64,000 bases of DNA from Protonemura montana. Lineage: Eukaryota; Arthropoda; Insecta; Plecoptera; Nemouridae. How positions within the stretch are numbered: the stretch's first letter is position 1; every line of letters begins with the position of its first letter. The translations under genes were made by a program, and so were the position numbers. Of this stretch, positions 1 through 14,000 are shown in pieces. The stretch spans positions 4,402,001 to 4,466,000 of the forward strand of contig OX387607.1 in NCBI GenBank assembly GCA_947568835.1, given 5' to 3'. The notes below the pieces were generated by a model that was given only the letters and a program-made list of their open reading frames with translations, did not search any database and was not told the DNA's origin.

Positions 1-87
1 AAATCTTCCTTTTTTCTCTAACTGAACTTCTTACATTAGCTCTTAGTTGCACTGGGTCAGAGTCACATGCTCAGTCAAAAACACGGG

Positions 88-147
88 TGCTCCGGTGTGC
101 CCCGAATGTGCACTAGGAGTAGTGCACATTCGGGGCACACCGGAGCA
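88..147. repeat. Perfect 27-bp inverted repeat (hairpin), 6-base loop
   Basis: 88-114 and 121-147 are exact reverse complements around the loop AGGAGT. The arm begins TGCTCCGGTGTGCCCCGAAT and is much GC-richer than its AT-rich surroundings. It could be a foldback transposon remnant or a fold in RNA. It lies beyond the probable end of the TyrR message. Confidence 0.9.
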
Positions 148-1811
148 GCCAGCTAAATAAATAATTAGTTCACAAAGCACCAACGGCATTCGTTTATGAA
201 AACAGTATGTCATTTCTACAGGATCACTGACCGACTCCGCGGACATCACGGGATGGACTACAGCGGCTGAATCTGCTAGCTTTCCTGGAATGTTGTCAAC
301 TTTTGAGGAAAGTGGAAAAGGAGCGCTTATCTATACCCTCAAGCCACAAGCGTTGGCTACCAACATACGGCTAAGGGGGTCAGTTAAACCATCATGGTTC
401 CCAGGTACTAACTTTTTTTCACAACAAGCTACGCTAGGACCAATTTGCGTGGAGTTTGTGTCATATTGCTCACCATAAATACTTGCATAAACATACATAT
501 TGACTTTAAAAATATATTTGCTCAGAAACTGTCATGTGAGCCAGGTTTTACATTACAAGGATGCTTGTTACGCATATTTAAATAATACATTTGTTTTATT
601 AAATGTACTTACCAAAATGATGAAAATAGTGGTGCAGTAGGCAAAAACGAATGCAAAGTCATCTTGTTATATTAAAAATTATTTGAATATTACTAAAACT
701 ATCAATAAATATTAGAAACCATGTCAAAGCTTGATTTTTGAAAATCAATAAATTACTTTTGGTGTAGTAATGGGGCAATCTTTGGCAAAGTTACCACTTG
801 TCGAGCAAGAGTATTATTTTCCTGTGTGACATTCCTCTTTCTTCAGCTCAAGTGACATGTTAATACGACTGTCTTACCTTTACAGGATATTACATGGCGT
901 TACCCCCAGACTCAAAGATAAAGCTTGCATCATCCGCAAGTCATGTTCTGGTTGCAGCTCACAACGCAGTAAGCCCTGGAACTTTTAACCTTCCAAAAAA
1001 GAAAGTTTGCCAATGTTAACTCTGCATGCTTTTATTTGAGACATATTTATATTTGTAATGAAATTTAAATTATAGTGATTTTCAAAAAAAATACTGGGTC
1101 TTTGTTCATGGAATGAATGAAATACTGCATTGAATTTCAATCGTTTTTTTTTCTTCATATTTTCACAGATATCTTACTTTGATAAATACTGTCTACTTAC
1201 AGGCTAATGACTAGATTAGACAGAATTTTTACATCAGTCAAATAATAACATAAATAGGTACAGATCAGACTTGGCATCTATCCAACACTTATACTAACAC
1301 AGCAAGCATGACAGAATTGTTCTTGATAATTATCGAATTATATTGTACACATCAACAAATTATTTACCAACAGAAATCAAGTGGAATATATTTAAGTTTG
1401 TCATGGACATTATGTGATAGCAATATATGCAAGGAAAAACAGATATAATGATTTTAAATATATGGTATTATATGTAAAACATTTATAATTAATAACATTT
1501 TTAAAAAATATACTTAAGATATCACGTTGTTTGTAACTGTTCGGTGTACACTAAACGACTAGTCTTTTTCATCAAAGAGATTTGAATACTGTTCGAATCC
1601 TGACACGACACAAACGTGACAAGCAATCATTTTGTGTCTCAATGACCTATGGGAATAACATCACTTATGACCACAGTGCACCCGTTACGAAAGGGGAGAT
1701 CGAGGTGCTCACTTCAAGTCGTAAGAAGCCAACCGTCACGAAGAAAGGGAGGTCACTACCTTACTTCAGGTCAAAAGCGGGCATCGATTACAAAGAACCT
1801 GGGGTCACTGT

Positions 1812-1844
1812 GGGTCGGAGCAGTTCCGGGATGTGAACCTCAAG
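1812..1844 (-). repeat. Decayed duplicate of the TyrR helix-8 code
   Basis: These 33 bases match 1959-1991 inside exon 7 at 29 of 33 positions, displaced by 147 bp (49 codons), so the minus-strand frame is kept. In that frame it reads LRFTSRNCSDPQ then stop, against [11 protein letters not shown] in the real exon. No acceptor that would splice it after TM7 is visible. Confidence 0.7.
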
Positions 1845-1921
1845 TAACCCGAAGAAAGAAGGATCGAGGACACTCAAGGTCTACTACGACCAGTCGCCGA
1901 GAAGAAGTGTGGTCATGGTGC

Positions 1922-2058
1922 TCATTTGAGACCGAATGCGGGATCTGCTGGACGCCGGGGGCCGGAGCAGTTCCGGAATGTGAGCCTCCAGAACGCGATC
2001 CGGAAGTCGGGGCTGTAGAACGCGTAGATGAACGGGTTGATTGCCGAGTTTATCCATC
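1922..2058 (-). CDS. TyrR: TyrR coding exon 7 (TM7, helix 8, C-terminus, stop)
   Basis: The acceptor is TTTCTGGTCCACAG at 2059-2060. It codes the end of Gly402 and then [14 protein letters not shown] (NPxxY), an amphipathic helix 8 ([13 protein letters not shown]), RNC with the probable palmitoylated C432, and a short proline-rich tail ending FGLK. The stop TGA is 1924-1922. The preceding intron (2059-2332) is only 274 bp, far shorter than the others. Confidence 0.93.
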
Positions 2059-5000
2059 CTGTGGACCAGAAACAAGGGTGAGATTGATAGCAAATCAAAG
2101 AAAAGGTGAGCAAAAATTTCTGGCAGTTAAAAAATAACTGGTGTAATAACAGATGTAATTAAAATATTTATGTAAGGGAAGCTGAAATTAATTTGATCTG
2201 TTGTGATACATATACTTTGTTTGCCACTTCAATGAAATCTTTGAATATGATTTCATATTCAATATTTTGGCTGGTTATTAATCTAGTCATAAATGTTCGA
2301 CTCTTTGCATCTGCAGCATGCTTCACACTCACCCAGCCAAGTCAAGAAAGCCATCAGCAATGGGGGTATTTTGATGAATGGTGTCAGCAGATAGCAGATG
2401 AAGAACGGCAGCCAGCAAGCCACAAAGCCACCGACCACGATGGACAGGGTCTGCGCCGTCTTGCTCTCTCGCCGGAAGCTGGACACCCGACTCGAGGTTG
2501 TCTCGGTGTTGTTCGGCATGGAATGAAGATCGACGGGCATCGACTCTGGCCGGCCGTTTCGACCGTAGTAGCTGGTAGTCGGAGGGAACGGATTGGTAAC
2601 GGCATGTTCTTTGCATGGCGATGTGCTATACGTGTAGTGAGAGCGGATCGAACGGGTCACGCTCAGGTGGTGGTGGTTGTTCGTGTAGTGGATTACGTCC
2701 GTTGGTAAGCTGAAAAGAGAAATGATCTCGTGAGTTTAAATGTTTTGTGTGTTGGCTTTCTTGCAGGTGATGACGGTGTCTGGGCTTGTCGCTTGGATGC
2801 CATTGTTCTGATTATTTAGCTGAACGTGATTGGTTATGAAAATGGACTGGACTAAGTGTCTTCTAGGGTGCTTAAAGATTATGTTTTTAGTGAACTCTCA
2901 AGCTGATGAACTTTGCCACCTCCGTAATTACATAGAGAATCACATTTCAGCCACAATGTTTTGGCATAACATTTCACATTTAGTCATAACATATGAAGGA
3001 ATATGGACTATGAAAAGTAATTTGGTATAAGTAAATGCTATACATGGAGCAGTTACCACAGTGAGTACCTATACCAAATGCGTCTAATTGAATTGCAAAT
3101 TTAATGGGTCAAATGCGATTGCGGCAATAATTAAATTCGAAATTCACATGTGATGGAGATCTGTGCGGTCCAAGAGTGGAGCAGATGGGGCAATGCAACT
3201 TACCGAAATGTTTTAAATCTGTGGTAAATAATAGAGTTTTCGAACTGTCCGTTTCTGATATTGTGACAGTGTACAGTACCTGAATGACAATGTTTGAGAT
3301 AAATTTTGTTTTTCAACATCAAAGCAGAATTATTCAATTAATCAACACAAAAGCTTACATGTGTTATGAATTGATGCACGATATTATCTGATAAATTCGG
3401 ATGTAATACTCTGTATTTACCACCAATCCCAAAATTGCTGCTGGGTAATTCCTATCCAGCGGAAGCTCAATTCTAAACCATTCCAATTCCAAACTTAACA
3501 AACTCATTGTGAGGGAAAGTTAGCTACTCCATAACTCTCAGCATGAGTTTAATCGCATAGTTTAGCGTACTATGTTGTACAAGCCGTTTTACAACCCACA
3601 TACCTACAGTGAGTACTGAGTACTAACATTATTATATGCAATTTAATAATTAACTCGTGATGAACAGCAAGTATAGTCTCTGCACTCTTAGTTTGAGGTA
3701 CTGTATTATAACAAGTTTGTATAGCTTCAATAGGTCACACTCCGTGGAATGATGGATTGATTCACGATTGATTGATTAGTGAGGCTTAACGACGCACTGT
3801 TTCTACAACGGGACTTGTGACACTGGTCTCATGGCGTTGGTGAATGAGTGGATGGCGATGATTTCGATTAAGATGAAAGTAACCTAAACTAGAACGGAGT
3901 AAGGAAAACCCGGTGCCGGGACGTCGCTTACTCCTGTCGAACAGCATCAAGGGAAACACCGGTTTAACGTCGCTTCCAAAAGACGATACAAAGTGAACAA
4001 CATGATTCCTCCACAAATCCCTGCTGTCGAGAGGTAGATAAGCGATGCGAATAAAGTCGCTGTACTATCGTGTCATATCCCTACACTTTTCTCCCTAACA
4101 GAACTGGTCATGTGTATGATGGTAACCCATCCAATACAGCTGATTCAGCACACTGTTGCTTCACGTCGAAGATCACACGAGAACCGGTGTTTCCATTACG
4201 CCAAACCGTTCGGCGATTGACTCACTATTTTGCAAATCATATCTATTAAAAACTTGGAAAATACCAATACCTCGTCTAATGAAAGAAAACTCTAAATGGC
4301 AAATTTCCATTCTCTAAATTCACACTGTTTTATCCCACATTTCTCAAAATTACTTAAACAATGCATGAAAACCTCCATGCTAATGTCGACCATTGACATG
4401 GATGACGCACAACTCCTGCTCGTAGTCAGGAACAGACTTTACTACCCAAGTCATGTCCAGGACATACCTTTGATATGCACAAAGAGGAACAGGCAGTGCA
4501 CACACCTACGTAGAACCCCCATCTTGTGCGGGTGCCCTAGTTGCACCCTCACCCTCCTCCCCCGCTAACCAATGTCATCAGTAGGATCTCGTCACTTGAT
4601 CACATGGACCAACAGTTCTACAAAGCGGGAACTTGTGCGGCGTGACATCACAAGGAAGGAATCGCGGTCGGTGGTCGAACCGATATAAGCGGGAGATAAG
4701 ATCTTGATTTACATAATACCTCTAGCTGGCTTTTCGTACCATTCATGAAGTTTAACACCGTACTAAGTTTGTCCCACTCCCAGAGGGGTTCTATTATCTC
4801 GCTTAGAGTGAGCCGAAGCTTAACTACAGGTTTCTGTGTAGGAACTAGGCACCATGCGTAAAGTATTGTTGCATGCTATATTATCATAAATCATGGGCCT
4901 CGAGGTGGCGAAGTTAATATTTAACCGTTGGCAAATTGAAGTCAATAATATACTCTGTGCTTGCCGTAAGTAAGTACGTTCAATTGTAGTGCGAGATACT

Positions 5001-8000
5001 TGTAAATAATTGGAATTGAATTGGTTTGGTTTGGTAGACTTAAAATTAGCTTGCTGTATATTTCTAGTAGCGATTTGTCAGGGGTTTCTTATAATTTATT
5101 TATTTATTGATAATTGGGGTTTAGTGACGCAATGTTTTCCGAACGGATCCAGTGGCACTGGTGTAATGGCGTCGGTAAATGAATGAATGATGATGATGAA
5201 CTTAATCTAGCCTAGAAGAGAGGAGGGGAAACCCGGGTTCCTCCACAAATCCATGCTGTCAAGAGGTTGATAAGCAAGACGAATTAAATTTATGTACTAA
5301 CTTTCACATCTCCAACCTCTCTTTCAAACAGAACTAGGCATGTGTATAATGGTCACCCATCCAATACCAGATCCAGCGAGTGTTACTTAACTTCGATGGT
5401 CTCACGAGAACCGGTGTTTCCAACACGCCAAACCGTTTGGTCCTTGTATTTGTATTGGAAAGGCATGAACACGGTATCGGCCGTTGTCGCGTTTACATAA
5501 AACTATCATAGAGCCAAGCCATGGAATATGAAAAGTAGAAAAGAAGATACCTCACGAGTTCCTCGAAAAGGGGGATGCTTTCAAGCTTCCTAACTTCGCC
5601 AACGGGCATAAACGCCATTCAATCAATGATCTTCCTCTTTGATCTCCCACAAGATGATGATCGTCTCGAAGGGATTAGACGTGGGCATCATGTATATTTG
5701 ATAAGGGACCGTGCCATCGCTTTCAACTATTGCCCTCGCACCAAGGGCGGTCTACCATGGACCGTGGGAGAATGTTCGATCAGGCGAAAACCTTTGGGAC
5801 CTCGATCAATCATGATATCTTCCTTTACGCGGAACAAACATGGCTATTCGTATCAAATACGAATTAATGTTTGATACAGATATCACTTGCGAGCTAGCTT
5901 TGAGGGTGGTATACCTATAACAAGATCAGTTGAATTTTATGTGTTTTTGAAATGGGATTTTACGGTAGATTTGGAATCCTTATCGATTCTGCGGAAAATA
6001 TCATACCTACAGCTCCCACCGGGTTGGTTGCTGGTTTGTAAGTTTAAACCACGTATATAATAATTTATCTGGACCCGTTTCTAACCTCACTCGTGCTGTT
6101 GTCTTCTGTTGACTCATCTTCTAATGTGCAAGTTCAAGCGCCGTGATTACTCTCATTACTCTGCGTCCCGGGTAAGTTACGCTGTAATTTGTTGCTTGCA
6201 GATGTTTTGAACCTTGGGAAACTCTGATTCTTGCGTGAGGAATCACCAGATCACTTCTGATTTACTCCAGCGAGGTTACAGCAACGCATAGAAGAGCGAC
6301 AAGGGTGTGAGTTTTACTGTGACTTTTGCCCTTCATGGGGCAGTAAAAAATTAGACCCTTCTATGGGACGCTGGAGGTCACCAACACTGTGGCGTTAGAT
6401 TTATTTTTATTTCCTAACAAATTAGTCGCCAGAATTGCGAGAGTTTGTGAGAGAACTATCATTTCCTTGAACATCGCCAAATGCCACTGCACAATTGCAC
6501 TTAGAAGCACGAAGAAGAATAAAAGATCGATTGATTGTAACTGTCATAAAATAAAATAAAAGTAGTTCATAAACCATGTTTTTATCGCTCGATCAATCGA
6601 AAGAAATCATCAGAATTCACTGCTATAAAATAAATATAAAAATATATCAAGATATCGCATACTTTTATTGCCATCAAGTTTTGACAGCTCAGTAGCGCAG
6701 ATTTTAATCTGTTTTCTTCTGGGATCATACAAAATAAAGAACCAGAATAAATCAGGGAATCATGATACATCCATGACACTTGCACGATTGCTTTTTACAT
6801 CTGCCATGACGCTTTCTTGGTCTAGAGAGACATCGCTTGCCAATATCGATTAGCTTGTTGTGGTACCTATCGCAATGTGGTTCAAAGGTAAGGCTCATGA
6901 GATCACCGAAGTTAAGCAACGCTGTGCTGAGTCAGGTATTGGATGGGTGACCGTCATACACATGACTGTTTCTGTTCGGAGAGAGGTTAGAGGGATGAAA
7001 GTGAGTACATCAACTTTAGTCGCCTTGCTTATCAACCTCTCGATAGCATGGATTTGTGGAGGAATCCTGCTGTTCGAGTTGTACCGTCATTCGGAAGGGA
7101 CGTTAAGCCGGTGGTCCCCAGGACAGGAGTAGGCTACGTGCCGGCACCGGGTTTCTCCTCCCTGCTAGGCTATGTTTGGTTCATCATCATTCTCATCATT
7201 ATCCACTCATTCACCGACGACATTAAGTCAGTGCCTAAAGGCCCGTTCTCAAAACAGTGCGTCGTTAAACACCATGAATAAATAAATTTATCAAAGGCAA
7301 GACTTTGCACGAGAAAGTGAGGAGAAAAGTGTATGGTGACAACGCAATAACAGCTGTCGTCGAAGAATGATTCAAGAAAATCTGCCTTGTTTTCACATAA
7401 ACGGGTGCTAGTTGGTTTTAAATAAACTTCCCGATGAGCTGGACATTGCCCAGAACTGGATGACAACACATTCTATTAACTTTTAAGAAAAATGCATGCA
7501 TTATTTTATCACATATGGGCCATTTAAAGGTTAAAAATATTGTTGAAAACAAAAATTAAGTTTCCATAGCAACAAAAATTTGGAACCAAAGAAAAAATTT
7601 TATTTGAAAATCGATTGAAAAATGTCTTAAAAACATTGTTCACTTTTTATTGTGTAAGATGCCATTAAAACAAAGATTGAATTAAAATACGTTTTGGTGT
7701 GAAAATGGTCAACATGTTTGGTGAATATCGTTTACTTGTTTCACTTCAATCTGTTTCAAAAACCATTATATCAGCTCTGCACGCAGTGCACGTAAGCTGT
7801 TTCCATTATTTCACCAAAATATTGCCCGCTGGGCAAAATATTAACGATCAGCGATAAATCTGCATAAAGTTGGTCACGGACTCTAGACCCCTTGCGCTTC
7901 TTGTGCATAGAAGCTTGAGCCAGCAACTGCGAACGAGGTTCAATAGCGGAGATGGAGCCCTGTGCTATCAACAGCATTATTACATTGAAAACCATATGTT

Positions 8001-11000
8001 TTACCTCTGAACTATGGTCGAAATCATAAACAATCGGTACGGTTGGACTATTTTTTTTCCAGATTTATAGATATTGTCGACAAAATCGTCCAAATTTCCT
8101 TAGGTCCAAAAACCGAAGCGTACCTCAACGATACAAAAAGTATTAAAAAAAAAAAAACTTCCGTGGGTACAATATGAAATATTTTAAACCGCCCCGAAGA
8201 GCTACGAACATGCCAAAAAATATAGCTGAGCATCGCGCCATGACTGTTTCTTTCACCTTCGATGTCCAATATTTTGACATAATTCGGTACATCGTCAGGG
8301 ATATTTTATTATATATTATATTATATTATATTATAAAAAATTATCGCTAGCAATATTGTGAATACACTGGTGAAGTTTCGGCGTTGAAACATGGACTTAT
8401 TTTAACACCATTAAAAACAATCATTTTATTTAGGATAAGGCAAGTAAGATGTTTTAAGACTTGTTATTCTCTCAAGATTAGGATTGTAGATGTAATAAAA
8501 AAAATTTCAAATTACTCAACCTAATTACATCTTGGGAAACCGAAGGCGACAATATAACGTTCGAGTTTCCGAGTTTCCCACAAATTACCCACAGAATAAT
8601 TGTTTGAGTGTTTTATTTGTGACTCAGCAACACGTGGGCATAAAGCCATGCAAACAGATTTGCTCTAATGTCGATTTTCACGTTCCATATGATCCCCCTT
8701 AATACGCGAACATATGTGCCAAGTCAAATTGATTGCACCTGATTCACAGCTTGCTAAGTTACGAATGCAGCTTTTGGAGACTTCTAGAACCATAATAATT
8801 TCTAACTAAAACCTTTATCTCTTAAGTTTCAGGTTTACTAGATAACCTTGACGCAAAAGAAACACAAGGAAAATTCCATTCCCTTCAAAATTATATGTAC
8901 TTGGTATTGTAGAAAATAAAGTACATAGACCAGTGTTTCGTAGCAAAATAGAAATAGACAAGTTTTTACAAGTTTCTATACTCTAACATATTAATCAATT
9001 AGCATTTTCCTGCAGTTTGTGACGCAATAAATTGGTACGTGCAGTACACTGCTGGAATGACGCTCGAATTTAAAATGGGGGACTGCCAAGAAAACTAATT
9101 ATCTGGATTGACAGCATTATCTGGTCGGTATTTTCCCATTGGTACACATACACAACGTCGATCGTAAGTAAGTACTCATTAGTGCTGGTAAGTAATTTTC
9201 ACAACATAGTTCATTGAAGTAATCTCAAAATACATCTTTGGCAAAACTGGCAAAAAAAAGCATATGCTTATTCAATCTTCCCAATACCTGCCATTTTATT
9301 TTGTTGCAACACTATTTACTAATAGCCTATGTAAAATTGGTGCTTAATCGAAGACTCGAACACCGATTTCCACCTGTCGAGGGTGTCGCTCTAACTATTC
9401 CAGCTAATTGGACATGTCATAATTGAGAGAAATTTTAGTGCATTTGATACGAATAATTGATCTCTAGCGAGAAGAACCAAGAAGCTGAGAATACTCGTAG
9501 TCATTCTGATTCCAGTGACGCTGTAGATACTGCGTTCCATCCATTCAATTTCGAGTAACTCCAATTTGACGTTGGATATACGTTTTATGCTTTAGAATCT
9601 TATTTTTTGGAGAGGTTGTTAGCAAATATATAAATAGACATTCCTTTACATATTCGCACACTCAAACACATCTCTACATTTAAAAATACAACTATTTTTA
9701 GTAGCTTTTCCTAAGAAACCTATAAAAAAATTATTATTAAACTTCGCAAACCGTGATAAATAACATGAAAATAGCATCAAAACAGGTGGTATAAGAAAAC
9801 CTGTGGATATACATGCACATAACATGCTGCCACACCGTAAGTAAATAAATAAATAAATAAGCCGTGGGCCAAAACTCTACCAAAAGACCACAAAAACGCA
9901 TTGCAAATTTTGAAAACGAATCGAAATCATGACAAATCCTACCGAAAAATCCGTGTGTGAGAGAGAGTTGTTGGAGATGTGAATGTGCAAACGTCTATGA
10001 AAGGTTTCTTACGAGACTGACCTAGCGCAGCGGGCCACACCAAGGTGTCCGTCTTCGCATTCTGAAGAGAGTCCCCTTTCTCCATCTGATTCCTCGGGTC
10101 CGCTGACTAGTTTCACTGACTTCTGCAAATAAAACACATCGATTACCACTGAGTTCATAGCATCATGGCAAAGGTTATTGCCAAAGGGAGTAATTTAACA
10201 TAGAATGACCTTTACTAAGGTGGTGAACAGAGTGACCAAAGCAGAAACTTGGTCTAAGGATAAACTTGTGCTAAGGATAAATCAAGTAGACATGAGTCTA
10301 AAAACCATCAGAAACTTGGTCTACTTATTTATTTTTTATTTTATTTATTTTTATTTTATTTCCACAGAAACACATTGTGCTGTATGGAATTGTCATTTTA
10401 CATGTGTATGGGCGATTTAAAACTCGTCAATGTTATAAATACAATGTTCAATGAGATAATTCTTAAGCCTTCGTTATAATCACGTCCATTCTTATCTTTC
10501 AGTTCTAGTGGTAGTATATTGTAAAATAGGCAGCCTGCACAGAAATTCATTTTCTTGTAAAAAAGGAGATTTCGTTTTTGTAACTTAAATTGATTCTTTT
10601 GTCTTGTTTCATAATATGCATTTGTCCTGGCTGAAGATAAGCTATTTTCGTTTCGAATATATCAATTACATTAATAATAATAAGATGTTTTTTTATTCCT
10701 TTTGATCACATGTAACATAATATAGGAAAGTCAATGGTCATAGTCATAGACAAGAATTCATCTATGGTGTAAAAACAATAAGACAATAAAAAACTAATTT
10801 CAAATTGTTTGTCAATTTAGAAGAAGTCTAAATTGATTGTTATGATTGTTATTTAGATAACATAAAAAAGATCAAAGATAATTTAAAAAAAAATGCGTTT
10901 CGACACTTCGGGATGGGTTTTAATAAGAAATATTAAAGGAATGATTTAACTTTTTGGCAAAATTTAACATTACCACGCGAAATTCAAAATTGTTTCGAAA

Positions 11001-14000
11001 AAACTGAAAGATAACGAATATTTTTTCTTAGATAAATAGTAAAGATTACGCTAATTTTTATCTAGATAAAGATAAAATATAATTATGGGCAAGATTATCT
11101 AGATAAGGATAAGAGATAACAAGAATGATCTAGATCAAATTATCTAGATAAGTCACAACTCTGTTAAGATAAGAGAGGCGATAAGACGCCCTGTGGGACA
11201 CCAGTGTTTATTACCCATTCATATGACTTGATTTCTTCGCTATTATATTGGAGATATAAGTAGGTACTATTTGTCGGCGATTCCGCAAGTACGATCTTAT
11301 CAAGTTTCACTCTGAAGTACCTCTGAAGTCACTTTGAAGTACCGTACATACATAGATTATACAACGATAGGGCTAATGTTAAACTTTTCCCGAAAAATGA
11401 AAGTTAAATGACTATTTTCCCGATAAAAGTGGAAGTTGCTTCTAAGTGCAGTCACCGTCGTTTCGAGTGTTAACAAATGTATTTTTGTTTTTTCTCGCAG
11501 ATAACAATCATTTGAGACTGGTTCACGCTCAATTAGTCTTTATTGCTTACCTTAGCGATTGATAAACATGTATCGATATTTTGAGTAGTAAATATGACGG
11601 CTGCAAGTGCCATTGGGTGGAACCTAACGTTACCACGTGTTGCCAGATTGTTTGGCAGAAAGCTTAACATTTACGCTGGTCCTATGATTGTACCACAGAG
11701 CTCAGTGGTAATACGGTATGATGTTGACAAAAAAAATTTAATTACTATTTGTAGTCGAGATGAGTTTGATTGTTGGGTAGTCATACAGTTCACTTTTGTC
11801 ATTAATTACCTGAATATTTGTTGTTTGAGTTTTTCTCTTGCGTACAGTCACTTCGGTTATTTATCATTTTGTTTCACAAGAAGCTATTTTCTATACCAAT
11901 TGATAAAACCTCGAAGAAAAAAGGTAAAAAAGAGCGGACCAATTTAACAATTCCTATTTTAAAACTTCACTAAAACTCTTTTAAAAATCTATGCCACGAA
12001 AAAGACAGAAAATTGGCTTAAATGTTAGACTAGAACATAAAAAAAAAACTTAAAAGTAATTTTATACCCTTTTATATTCGCTATATACACTAACGAAGCA
12101 TATAACCAAACGTTGGCAAATTGTTACATAGACACCATCCACAAAGGATAACTTTTTATCCAAACTCTAAAGTCGAGCCACCAAATACAGCAAAGGACCG
12201 GCATGGGGCCACAGAAAGAACATGTCTTTGAGATGTTAAACTTTGACCGAATACATGAACTCATGCACCCTCAGTGTTAGGTGCTCTTCAATTTGTATCC
12301 CTAAGCACACGTTACTGGAGCTTCCATATAGCTGTACCACCCTTTGGGTAACTGGTTAATTTAATACAGTTTCAATACATGAGCTTGAACGACTACTTTT
12401 AGCCGACTCTCTCAGACTTAATAGAGGTACTACTTTGGCAAACTAAACTGCGGTTGGAGCACAAACTTTATACACTACCTCTAAAATGCCATTCTATTTA
12501 TAAAAGCTCGAACATTACTCATGTGTTGTATCCAACATGTTTTGAATAATTGCACTATTGCAAAACAGAATCAATATGAAAGTAATAAAATGCAAGTCCA
12601 TTGTATGCAATCTAACGTGATATTGAAGAAATTATGGTGGTGGTAAACATATTTTGATTGATCGTGTTGGGGAATTAACGACGTGTGATATTGACTGCAT
12701 GACCTAGTTGGCAAATTAAAAGGCTAGGTAAAACCTAATAGCGATTGTAAATTGTGCCATATCACCCTCTGGTATGACACAGAGTCTGTGCCCATACTAT
12801 ATTTAATTTTATTGTATTTATTAGCAGAGATTCACACCATTATAGGTAATGTCAGAGACCCAGCGTTATGTTTAAATTTTTGCTGAGCATACGAGACGGC
12901 TGTACGTGGTAACGGTAAGTACCACCTGATGGCGCTTGCGGCCGGTTTTCCAAAAACCTCTGCAATTAAATAATTACGACTCAAAATACCGATACGTGTA
13001 CATCGACCGTTGAGGTAAACATTAATGAAGATTGTTTGAGCGTAAACCAGTCTTAAATTCGTCGAAAAACAAGGCAATTAAAATTCTGAACACCCGAGAC
13101 GATAGTGGCTCCACCTAGTTGCATCCTCCATTTTAGTTGGTAAAATAGTAATTCGAACGTTGGCGGCGATTTTTTGACAGTTGTTTTACGCTAGGGCTTT
13201 GGTAATACGCTAACACGTTACAGTAATATTTTTATTGGGGACTCTAATTATTTATTGTTACTAATAATAAAATAGGGGAGACTGGGGCAAGTTGTTACAG
13301 GGGCAAGTTGTTACAATCGACTTTAAAAATAGGGGATTTGAAATATCACAGTGTCATTAATATCAGTGTTAGCTATTAGGTCGCTCGTCAGTCTGAAACT
13401 GCAAAGCTAGTCTGAAGCGCCAAAGTACGGAAATTATTGGAGATAAAACGATTTTGACACCACGAGGCAAGATATTATTTTTTTATTTTTTCCTTCCCAG
13501 CTGTTTAATTTTAATGCAATCCCCAAATGAGTTGTGTTACCTGTTAGCCCCACATTTCCTCGTAATGCCAATAGTTATTTCCGGGCTGATATTCAAATAG
13601 GTCGTGAAATAATAGCACTAATGTAATTGAAGTGCCACTGGGGCTAGTTGTTACAGTTCATTTTTTGTGTGGGTTTGGACATGATGTGAGATTATGGGAC
13701 ACTGCCTTTTCTATTTTACGCTGGATTTATTTTTTGGGTTTCATATTCCGTTTGTACAAAATATAACATGATTAGTTCCATTAGATTTCCAGGTTATAAA
13801 ATGCGAATTTATAGGAGGAACATTGACATATTGACATAATATGAGATAAGAAGCGAAAAGCGCCAACGGACATCAACGAGAACTCTCCTCCGGAGGAGGA
13901 CGACGAAGACTGAGTTTGTTTTGTCTGTTCTCGAATCTTCTCCAAATCAGGCCCCGCAGAACCAGACAGGATTCAGTGCATTCAGTGTTCGACTTGGGCT

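Larger units (their letters stand above)
1..1921 (-). other. TyrR 3' UTR and downstream flank
   Basis: No coding sequence is recognised. About 1,640-1,921 is GC-richer than the rest and contains a decayed duplicate of the last-exon code (1812-1844). Read on the minus strand, AATAAA-type signals occur at 1036-1031 and 600-595, either of which could end the TyrR message; I cannot choose between them. The remainder is AT-rich. Short open frames on both strands here have no recognisable product. Confidence 0.4.
2710..10021 (-). other. TyrR intron 5 (7.3 kb)
   Basis: The intron between loop-3 exon 5 and exon 6. It contains three 5S-derived SINEs (3771-4213, 5104-5441, 6892-7288), an AT microsatellite near 8303 and a degenerate tRNA-like element near 9345-9420. 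Nothing else is recognised: all open frames are short and lack family motifs. Confidence 0.8.

Noticed and set aside
88-147. Rho-independent terminator
   Set aside because: Bacterial terminators are not expected in this genome, and no T-run follows the stem.
1649-2708. Plus-strand open frames of 162 and 171 codons opposite the last two TyrR exons
   Set aside because: They are antisense shadows of GC-rich exons 6 and 7 and show no domain of their own.
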